A stretch of 11,641 nucleotides of DNA, taken from NCBI GenBank assembly GCA_017458025.1, contig JAFTGG010000262.1, positions 1-11,641 of the forward strand, given 5' to 3'. Both the position numbers and the translations under genes were made by a program. The DNA comes from Oscillospiraceae bacterium (GTDB lineage Bacteria > Bacillota > Clostridia > Oscillospirales > Oscillospiraceae). A model generated the notes under the pieces. It searched no databases. It was given only the letters and a program-made list of their open reading frames with translations, and was not told where the DNA came from. Below are positions 7,502-11,641 of the stretch, one piece after another (position 1 is the stretch's first letter; every line of letters begins with the position of its first letter).

Positions 7502-7589
7502 AATAAAAACCTCCCAATTCCATCGGCTCGTCCGCGTATTTGCATCGTTTCCGTCAAAATCCGGCGCGCGGAGGTCCGATTTAAAGTCA
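7502..7589 (-). promoter_or_regulatory. Leader of the gct-hgd operon with strong Shine-Dalgarno and a complementary upstream hexamer
   Basis: From the expected transcription start near 7589, the leader is about 88 nt long. The Shine-Dalgarno GGGAGGT lies at 7509-7515. Near the 5' end the leader carries ACCTCC (7570-7575), an exact complement of GGAGGT that can be extended by two G-U pairs. The two could pair over a loop of about 54 nt and hide the TTG start. I see no match to a known riboswitch. That the pairing takes place is inference; the complementarity is seen directly. Confidence 0.5.
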
Positions 7590-7595
7590 GTATAC

Positions 7596-7624
7596 ATTAT
7601 AGTGGAATGTCCGTTCAGAATCAA
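7596..7624 (-). promoter_or_regulatory. Promoter of the gctAB-gcdA-hgdCAB operon
   Basis: On the minus strand TTGATT (7619-7624, 4/6 match to the -35 consensus) and a perfect TATAAT (7596-7601) are separated by exactly 17 nt. No other site of this quality lies in the 337-bp region upstream of gctA. It sits about 95 nt before the TTG start and points into the operon. Confidence 0.8.
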
Positions 7625-7728
7625 TGGAAAATCCGGCGAGAGCGCCAAAAAAACTCACCAAATTTTCGTCCCGTTTTTTGTCGTTTCCGTGTATGTTTGA
7701 ATAGAGCCCGACTGCATCTTTGCGCGAT

Positions 7729-7750
7729 TTTTGCAAGAAATCTTGCAAAA
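7729..7750. promoter_or_regulatory. Perfect 10-bp inverted repeat, probable operator
   Basis: TTTTGCAAGA and TCTTGCAAAA flank two A residues, forming a 22-bp palindrome. It lies between the two divergent promoters, about 25 bp upstream of the mscS -35 box and about 105 bp upstream of the gct -35 box. The half-site GCAAG/CTTGC recurs in the dyad at 7759-7782. A binding site for a dimeric regulator is the simplest reading; the regulator is not in the window. Confidence 0.55.
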
Positions 7751-7758
7751 TAAAAACG

Positions 7759-7782
7759 CCCGCGCAAGCCGGCACTTGCGGG
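7759..7782. promoter_or_regulatory. Second GCAAG/CTTGC dyad overlapping the mscS -35 box; terminator-like on the minus strand
   Basis: CGCAAG (7763-7768) and CTTGCG (7775-7780) are exact inverse complements around a 6-nt loop; two further G-C pairs form after a one-base bulge. Read on the minus strand, the hairpin is followed by GCG and then a T-rich run (TTTTTATTTT), like an intrinsic terminator, but no gene runs into it from that side. The -35 box of mscS (7776-7781) lies in its right arm, so a bound protein would cover the promoter. Confidence 0.45.
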
Positions 7783-7804
7783 ACGCTCCATATCCTGTTA
7801 TAAT
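7776..7804 (+). promoter_or_regulatory. Promoter of mscS
   Basis: A weak -35 (TTGCGG, 7776-7781) is followed after 17 nt by a perfect TATAAT (7799-7804) with an extended -10 TG at 7796-7797. It lies 34 nt before the mscS start codon and points into it. The extended -10 makes up for the poor -35. Confidence 0.8.
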
Positions 7805-7838
7805 CCATTGCGAACAACACAAAATAGGGGGTATTCCG

Positions 7839-8651
7839 ATGGACATTTCCTCTCTCATCTCCGAATCCGGCATCAGCGTCGGCGCGCTGACCCTCACCGC
7901 CGTTCTGCAGACGCTGGTCACGCTGCTTGTCGGGCTGGTGGTCATCAAGCTGCTGCTGCGGCTGATCGACCGCGCGTTCGACCGTTCGGAAAAGCTCGCG
8001 CCGCTCAAGCGGCACATTCGCCCCGCCGTCAAGACGGCGCTCGGCGTCGTGCTGGCGCTGGTGGTGCTCGACTCGCTGGGCGTGAAGGTGACGAGCTTCA
8101 TCGCGCTGCTGTCCGTTGCCGGACTCGCCGTGTCGCTGGCGCTGCAAAACACGCTCTCCAACATCGCCGGCGGCATCATGATCGTCACGGCGCAGCCCTA
8201 CGGCATCGGCGACTTCGTCTCCATCGGCGGCACGGAGGGCACGGTGGACACGATCCGCCTGTCGTATACCAAGCTGACGACGCCGGACAACAAGGAGATC
8301 CAGATCCCGAACAGCACGGTCGCGAGCGCGATCATCACGAACTATAACCGGCTCGGCCGCCGCCGCATGGACCTGACGTTCACCGCGTCCTACGACGCTT
8401 CCACGGAGGCCGTCTACGCCGCGCTCCGCGAGGCGATGGCGCGCTTTCCGCAGATCCTGAGCGATCCCGCGCCGGAGGTGCACCTCTCCGACTACGGCGC
8501 GAGCAGCATCAGCTACATCGCGCGCATGTGGACGCCCGCCGCCGACTATTGGGCCGTGCATTGGGGCGTGATCGAGGCCGTGCGCGAGACCTTCGCCGAG
8601 CACGGCGTCGAGATGACCTACGACCACTTGAACGTACATGTGGAGAAGTGA
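7839..8651 (+). CDS. mscS: Small-conductance mechanosensitive channel (MscS family)
   Basis: The 270-residue product is close in size to E. coli MscS (286). It would sit in the cytoplasmic membrane as a heptamer and open under membrane tension to release solutes during hypo-osmotic shock. Membrane segments are at about residues 16-40, 62-82 and 86-118. The third, pore-lining segment has the Gly/Ala-rich pattern SVAGLAVSLALQNTLSNIAGG (92-112) typical of the family. It is followed by the beta domain with DFVSIGGTEGTVDTI (125-139) and IQIPNST (154-160), and then the alpha/beta cage domain to the end. The ATG is preceded by AGGGGG at good spacing and by a strong promoter, so the open frame upstream of it, back to 7731, is not coding. 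It is the only plus-strand gene in the window and is transcribed alone, ending at a bidirectional terminator. No functional link to glutamate fermentation is shown. Confidence 0.95.
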   Translation: MDISSLISESGISVGALTLTAVLQTLVTLLVGLVVIKLLLRLIDRAFDRSEKLAPLKRHIRPAVKTALGVVLALVVLDSLGVKVTSFIALLSVAGLAVSLALQNTLSNIAGGIMIVTAQPYGIGDFVSIGGTEGTVDTIRLSYTKLTTPDNKEIQIPNSTVASAIITNYNRLGRRRMDLTFTASYDASTEAVYAALREAMARFPQILSDPAPEVHLSDYGASSISYIARMWTPAADYWAVHWGVIEAVRETFAEHGVEMTYDHLNVHVEK

Positions 8652-8684
8652 CGCGGAGCGGCCGCGTCAAGCGGCGGTATTGCC

Positions 8685-8716
8685 TTAAAAAAGCGGGCGT
8701 TGCGCCCGCTTTTCTT
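8685..8716. terminator. Bidirectional intrinsic terminator between mscS and the 426-residue gene
   Basis: AAGCGGGCG (8691-8699) and CGCCCGCTT (8703-8711) form a 9-bp stem with a 3-nt loop. On the plus strand it ends in TTTTCTT, 34 nt or so after the mscS stop. On the minus strand it is followed by TTTTTT, just after the stop codon of the gene at 8715-9995. It should therefore end transcription from both sides. Confidence 0.9.
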
Positions 8717-9995
8717 ATCCATGATACGGCTCGCCGTAGTAATACTCGTATGCCGCGAGCACCCTGTCGCTCAAAATGCCGTTCCGAATCGCCTGATTGA
8801 CCTGCGCCGACGTGAGCGCAGGCTTTGCCGCCGCCTCCGCGTCCGCGATACGCTCCGCCTGCACCGCGGCGACGATGGCCTGCGCCGTCGCCGCGTCGAT
8901 GCCCGCGCTCGCCAGCAGCTCCGCGGACGGCATATTGCCGCTGTTGAGCAGCTGCATCGCCGCTTTGTAGGCGTAGCTGCGGTTCGCCGCCGCGTCCTCG
9001 CGCTCGTACGCCGCCTGCCGCGCGTCGAGCGCGTCCTGACGGCTGATGAGCGTCTTGAGCGCGTCCGCGTAGGCGCTCGTCTGCTCCTTTGCCGCCTTCG
9101 CGGCCGCGTTCGCGCTTTCGATGTCGCCGGTGAGCCGCGCGTCGGCGATTGCCTGATCGAGGCCGCCGATCGCGCTGATGCGCCCCTGCTCGCCCTGACG
9201 CAGCGCGTCCTCATAGGCGGTGTCGTAGCCCAGCATGGCCGACTCCGCCGCGCCTCCGGTGATGCCGCTCGCCGCCAGGCGCTGGTCCAGATTCTTGCGG
9301 CTTTTCATCTTGTCGATGTAGAGCTGGCGGAACAGGTCGGAATACTGCGCGTCGGTGCTCGTTTTCTGGCTCTCCAGACTGCTCACCGCCTTCTGCACCG
9401 CGGCCTCCTGCGCCGCTTTCTGCGCGGCGAGCTGCTGCTGGTACGCGCTGTTCTGACTGCTGTACAGGTTCTGTAGCTGCGACGCCGGATCGCCGCCGGA
9501 ATAGCCGCTCTGCGCGGACGCGGCGCTCCGCGCCGCCGAATCGCCGCCCGCGTAGCTGCCGCCCGTCGGAATATAGGCGCTGCCGTCCGTGCCGCCGGTG
9601 TAGCCGTACTGCGAACGGATATTGTTCGCGTAGTCGTTCGCCTGCGTCCACGAGATCGCGCCGCTCTGCGCCAGCGCGCGCACGTCTGCGATATTTTGCA
9701 GGTCGGTGTTCGACAGATGCTGCTGGTCGTAGCTCGAACCGCCGTAATCGGCGCGGTTCGCCGAGCCGCCGGTTCTGCTGTTTACCGCCGAACCCAGCAC
9801 CGCGTCCGCGCTGGGCGCGGCGTAGCCGCCCGCGCCCTGGCCGCTGCCGGTGATCTTTGCCGCCGAGGTCGCGTACCCGTTGCTGTCATAGGTCACGTTG
9901 TAGCCGTTTTTGGACACGGTCTGCCCTGCCAGAGCCGTATTGCGGCTCATCAGGTTCTGCATGGCCGTGTTGTTTCCGGAATATACCGTTGCCAT
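8715..9995 (-). CDS. Ala/Gly/Ser/Tyr-rich protein with central coiled coil, probable phage particle-associated protein, function unknown
   Basis: This 426-residue protein starts at an ATG with a strong AAGGAGG site. It has no cysteine, a single tryptophan (W116), no signal peptide and no membrane segment. Residues 1-170 are rich in Gly, Ser, Tyr, Asn and Ala (repeated YGYTGG, GGSYAGG, SGYSGG pieces) and look flexible or fibrous. Residues 171-235 are rich in Gln and Ala and likely coiled coil. Then comes a distinct motif, LDQRLAASGITGGAAESAMLG (236-256), and residues 290-390 are again helical. I have seen similar RLAAxGITGGAxES motifs in hypothetical proteins from phages of gut Firmicutes, but no function is known to me. 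It follows the endolysin on the same strand and ends at the terminator at 8685-8716. Possible roles are virion structure, ejection, or a cargo freed by lysis. Confidence refers to its being a real gene of phage type. Confidence 0.78.
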   Translation of the reverse strand: MATVYSGNNTAMQNLMSRNTALAGQTVSKNGYNVTYDSNGYATSAAKITGSGQGAGGYAAPSADAVLGSAVNSRTGGSANRADYGGSSYDQQHLSNTDLQNIADVRALAQSGAISWTQANDYANNIRSQYGYTGGTDGSAYIPTGGSYAGGDSAARSAASAQSGYSGGDPASQLQNLYSSQNSAYQQQLAAQKAAQEAAVQKAVSSLESQKTSTDAQYSDLFRQLYIDKMKSRKNLDQRLAASGITGGAAESAMLGYDTAYEDALRQGEQGRISAIGGLDQAIADARLTGDIESANAAAKAAKEQTSAYADALKTLISRQDALDARQAAYEREDAAANRSYAYKAAMQLLNSGNMPSAELLASAGIDAATAQAIVAAVQAERIADAEAAAKPALTSAQVNQAIRNGILSDRVLAAYEYYYGEPYHG

Positions 9996-10018
9996 TGGTT
10001 TTCCTCCTTACTCAAATA

Positions 10019-10060
10019 GCCATATTTCGCGGCTGCCGCTCAAGCGGCGGGCGAAATGGC
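10019..10060. repeat. Palindromic repeat element, copy 2 (between endolysin and the 426-residue gene)
   Basis: Matches the element at 2919-2960 at 37 of 42 positions, in the same orientation. The outer arms are identical; the inner arm is GCCGC/GCGGC instead of GCCC/GGGC, so pairing is kept and strengthened by the changes. It lies 23 nt upstream of the ATG of the 426-residue gene, just before that gene's ribosome binding site. Confidence 0.8.
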
Positions 10061-10076
10061 GATCATGCTTCTTTGT

Positions 10077-10099
10077 CGGCGGCAATTCATTTGCCGCCG
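10077..10099. other. 9-bp stem-loop spanning the endolysin stop codon
   Basis: CGGCGGCAA (10077-10085) and TTGCCGCCG (10091-10099) pair perfectly around the loop TTCAT, which holds the complement of the endolysin TGA. No T-run follows on the minus strand, so it is not a standard terminator. It may slow RNA decay or reduce read-through into the next gene; that is inference. Confidence 0.5.
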
Positions 10100-10743
10100 G
10101 CCGGATACAGCCCCATGCGGTCGTTGACGACGAACAGCCGGAGCATATCCGCGCTGAGGTCGAGCCCCGCGCCGGTCCCGCCGAGCGCCTTGCGCTCCAC
10201 GAGCTTCTCCACCGTCTCCGCCGCCCAGGGCGCGTCCTGTTTGATCTCCTCGATCGTCTGATAGCGCTTCATATCGTCCTCCAATTCCCTCGGGCGGATA
10301 TACGCCGCGACCAGCCTCCCGCTGCGCGCGCGGCGCATGACCGCGCCGCCGTCGGCGTCGTTCGCCGTGCCGGTATTGCCGTCGACGGTCGTCACCTGAT
10401 CGCCGCGCAGGCGCTCAAAGACGCCCGTGTGATCGGTCGCCGCGCCGCCGGGGAAATCGAAGATCACGATATCCCCCGGCTCCGGCTCTTTGACGATACA
10501 TTCCGGCTGATGCTCGCGGTACCAGCGCAGCAGCGCGCCGCAGGACGCCGTTTTGAACGGCAGCGCGGCGCCCGCCTGCGCGTAGCACCACTGCACGAAC
10601 GCCATGCACCACGGGTATGCCGGACCGCTGACCTCCCTGCCGTAGTACCATGTATTGTACTTGACGCGGTTGCTGTCCGGCGGCGACTCCTTGACGCCGA
10701 GCTGCGAGACGGCGGCGGCCAAGATGTCCTTACCCGTTGCCAT
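10087..10743 (-). CDS. Phage-type endolysin with N-terminal CHAP amidase/peptidase domain
   Basis: This 218-residue protein would cut peptidoglycan. The CHAP domain covers about residues 5-150, with the catalytic cysteine C46 in YPWCMAFVQWCY, the histidine H105 in TDHTGVFE and a polar partner N123 in VDGNTG; GDIVIFDFPGG (90-100) is the usual strand of this fold. Residues 160-215 (from RYQTIEEI, with ETVEKLVERKALGGTG and LSADMLRLFVVNDRMGLY) form a separate small C-terminal region that I recall from other clostridial phage lysins, perhaps for wall binding. There is no signal peptide, so it would depend on the holin encoded just upstream, with which it overlaps by 14 bp. It is not broken: all catalytic residues are in place. 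Confidence 0.88.
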   Translation of the reverse strand: MATGKDILAAAVSQLGVKESPPDSNRVKYNTWYYGREVSGPAYPWCMAFVQWCYAQAGAALPFKTASCGALLRWYREHQPECIVKEPEPGDIVIFDFPGGAATDHTGVFERLRGDQVTTVDGNTGTANDADGGAVMRRARSGRLVAAYIRPRELEDDMKRYQTIEEIKQDAPWAAETVEKLVERKALGGTGAGLDLSADMLRLFVVNDRMGLYPAGGK

Positions 10744-10954
10744 CGTCCGTCTCCCCCGCGTACTGCGCGGAGCTGACGCCCAGCAGCGCGCCGAGGAACG
10801 TCTCGACGGCCGCGATGGTGCCGACGACCTCCTGCGCGCGGGGCAGGCCCCAGATGCCGGAGACCGCCAGATACAGCGTTTCCGCCGCGGGCAGAACGAT
10901 CAGGCACACCCACTTGAGCAGGTCGTAGACCTTGTTATTGAGTTGGATCTTCAT
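10730..10954 (-). CDS. Phage holin (phi-LC3-like family)
   Basis: This 74-residue protein has two hydrophobic segments (about residues 13-33 and 42-62) joined by a short turn with GIWGLPRAQEVVG, and a short charged end (GETDDGNG). This is the pattern of small phi-LC3-type holins of Gram-positive phages, including VETFLGALLGVSSAQY near the C-terminus. It would form membrane lesions that let the endolysin reach the wall. An AGGAGGAG site precedes the ATG. The stop codon overlaps the endolysin start by 14 bp, so the two are probably co-translated. Confidence 0.88.
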   Translation of the reverse strand: MKIQLNNKVYDLLKWVCLIVLPAAETLYLAVSGIWGLPRAQEVVGTIAAVETFLGALLGVSSAQYAGETDDGNG

Positions 10955-11036
10955 TATCCCGCTCCTCCTTGTTCAAAATCGTTTTCATGCAGGAGACGGC
11001 CGTCGCCTTGGCGAACAGATGCGGAACGCCCCTCAT
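10935..11036 (-). CDS. Probable small protein of 33 residues between the XhlA-like gene and the holin
   Basis: An ATG at 11034-11036 overlaps the stop codon of the gene at 11033-11290 as ATGA, with GGCGGAG just upstream. The frame runs 33 codons and ends inside the holin gene, overlapping its first 20 bp; the holin ribosome binding site lies within it. The product begins MRGVPHLFAKATAVSCMK and ends in a charged tail, EERDNEDPTQ. I recognise no family. The case rests on the overlap pattern, which matches the rest of this module, and on the roughly 80-nt space that would otherwise be empty in a tightly packed region. Confidence 0.5.
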   Translation of the reverse strand: MRGVPHLFAKATAVSCMKTILNKEERDNEDPTQ

Positions 11037-11290
11037 GGCTCCGCCCTCTTTTCCAGATCCTCGATGCGGCGGTTCGCGACCTTGAGCCGCTCGTCCTGCA
11101 CCACGTTGTGTTCCTCCAGTTTGTAAACGCGCTGTTCGATCGTCAGCTGGGCCTCCGCGTAGCTGTCCATCTTCTTCTCCAGCTGCTCCAGCCGGTACTG
11201 CGTCAGCTTCGACGACACGACAATGCCGGCCAAAGAGCCGGCCGCGGAGCCTGCCAATCCGATCAAAGCGACAAGCACAGCGTCGCTCAT
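11033..11290 (-). CDS. Small membrane-anchored coiled-coil protein, XhlA-like, of the phage lysis module
   Basis: The 85-residue product has one membrane segment at about residues 4-26 (VLVALIGLAGSAAGSLAGIVV) and a charged coiled coil from about 30 to 82 (QLEKKMDSYAEAQLTIEQRV, then RIEDLEKR). Proteins like this often stand before holin and lysin genes in phages of Firmicutes, where they are usually called haemolysin XhlA-like; true XhlA of Bacillus phage PBSX has the membrane segment at the other end, so the name is loose. The ATG at 11288-11290 has an AGGGGAG site and overlaps the previous stop as ATGA; the open frame reaching up to 11572 is not coding. It probably takes part in membrane disruption together with the holin. 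Confidence 0.8.
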   Translation of the reverse strand: MSDAVLVALIGLAGSAAGSLAGIVVSSKLTQYRLEQLEKKMDSYAEAQLTIEQRVYKLEEHNVVQDERLKVANRRIEDLEKRAEP

Positions 11291-11641
11291 TTCTTCTCTC
11301 CCCTTCGTTTCGTAATCTCCTGAAGCAGGCGCGCCCGCGCCTCTTTTTTTGTTTCCGGCGGCAAGCCGTCCGGCGTTTCCGCGCCGGCGTACAGCTCGTG
11401 GGCGAGGCCGGCCAGCGCGGCGGCGTCGAGGGTAAATTCCCCGCAGCGCAGCGTCGACCGGATCGCGCGCAGCGCGCGCTGCACCGTGCGCAGCACCGCC
11501 GTGTGGCCGACGCCCAGCAGCTCGGCGCATTCGCGCAGGGTGAGCCCCGCGCCGTAGTAGAGATACAGGCACGCCGCCTGACGGCCTGTCAGGCCCGAGA
11601 GCAGCGCCCGCGCGGTCCGCGGGTCCGCGGGGTCGAACGCC
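11287..11641 (-). CDS. Sigma-70 region 4-like helix-turn-helix regulator, N-terminus beyond the window
   Basis: The frame is open from the right edge (first full codon at 11640) to a TGA at 11287-11289, giving 117 visible residues. Residues 17-60 (LTGRQAACLYLYYGAGLTLR, then ECAELLGVGHTAVLRTVQRA) have the layout of sigma-70 region 4: a first helix, then the turn and recognition helix. Late-gene activators of phages and small sigma-like factors of Firmicutes have this form. The remaining 55 residues are charged and partly helical. It overlaps the next gene by 4 bp and so belongs to the same operon as the lysis genes. I cannot see whether a region 2 (promoter -10 binding) exists upstream, so it could be a full sigma factor or only an activator. 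Confidence 0.72.
   Translation of the reverse strand, partial: AFDPADPRTARALLSGLTGRQAACLYLYYGAGLTLRECAELLGVGHTAVLRTVQRALRAIRSTLRCGEFTLDAAALAGLAHELYAGAETPDGLPPETKKEARARLLQEITKRRGEKK

Noticed and set aside
7502..7648. N-terminal extension of gctA by 49 residues to an ATG at 7646-7648
   Set aside because: The extension contains the TATAAT/TTGATT promoter and the strong ribosome binding site; the family protein begins at the TTG at 7501.
7731..7838. N-terminal extension of mscS
   Set aside because: The stretch holds the mscS promoter with an extended -10 box, and the ATG at 7839 has a good ribosome binding site and gives a normal family length.
7587..8639. Minus-strand open frame opposite mscS
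   Set aside because: The coding strand has clear MscS motifs; the antisense product is low-complexity and also runs through the promoter region.
11291..11572. Longer version of the XhlA-like protein starting at 11572
   Set aside because: The extra part is Arg/Ala/Gly-rich and overlaps the sigma-like gene, whose helix-turn-helix is recognisable in another frame.
1..11641. tRNA, rRNA, CRISPR array, insertion sequence
   Set aside because: No cloverleaf with a conserved T-loop, no rRNA segment, no regularly spaced repeats and no transposase-like protein could be found by eye.

Overview
The window is GC-rich and most of it, on the minus strand, is the hydroxyglutarate pathway of glutamate fermentation. 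The nearest match I know is the operon of Acidaminococcus fermentans. Together with a Gram-positive-type phage lysis module, strong AGGAGG-type ribosome binding sites and sigma-A-like promoters, this suggests an anaerobic, probably gut-living, GC-rich Clostridia/Negativicutes-type Firmicute. The taxonomic guess is inference; family assignments rest on recognised motifs and remembered homologues, not on a search.

Positions 7501 to 1 (minus strand) read gctA, gctB, gcdA, hgdC, hgdA, hgdB and then the start of gcdD, which runs off the left edge. GctAB moves CoA onto (R)-2-hydroxyglutarate. HgdC is the ATP-dependent one-electron activator of the dehydratase HgdAB, which makes glutaconyl-CoA. GcdA is the carboxyltransferase subunit of the Na+-pumping glutaconyl-CoA decarboxylase, which makes crotonyl-CoA for butyrate formation. 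Gaps between genes are 1 to 31 nt except in two places: 106 nt between hgdC and hgdA, holding two stem-loops, and 94 nt between hgdB and gcdD, holding a terminator-like hairpin overlapped by a candidate promoter. A strong promoter precedes gctA, whose start is best read as TTG.

Positions 7502 to 7838 form a divergent control region with the gct promoter (minus), the mscS promoter (plus) and two dyads with the same half-site spaced 32 bp centre to centre. Positions 7839 to 8651 (plus) encode an MscS-type mechanosensitive channel, ended by a hairpin that works in both directions.

Positions 11641 to 8715 (minus) are phage-like: a sigma-region-4-like regulator (cut by the right edge), a small membrane/coiled-coil protein of XhlA type, a probable 33-residue gene, a holin, a CHAP-domain endolysin, and a 426-residue Ala/Gly/Ser/Tyr-rich protein without cysteine. 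Several of these overlap by a few bases. No capsid, terminase or integrase gene is visible, so this may be a prophage edge, a remnant, or a lysis/release cassette.

A 42-bp palindromic repeat occurs twice, once between hgdC and hgdA and once between the endolysin and the 426-residue gene. The outer arms are identical, and the inner arms differ but still pair. It is the clearest structure not explained by the genes.
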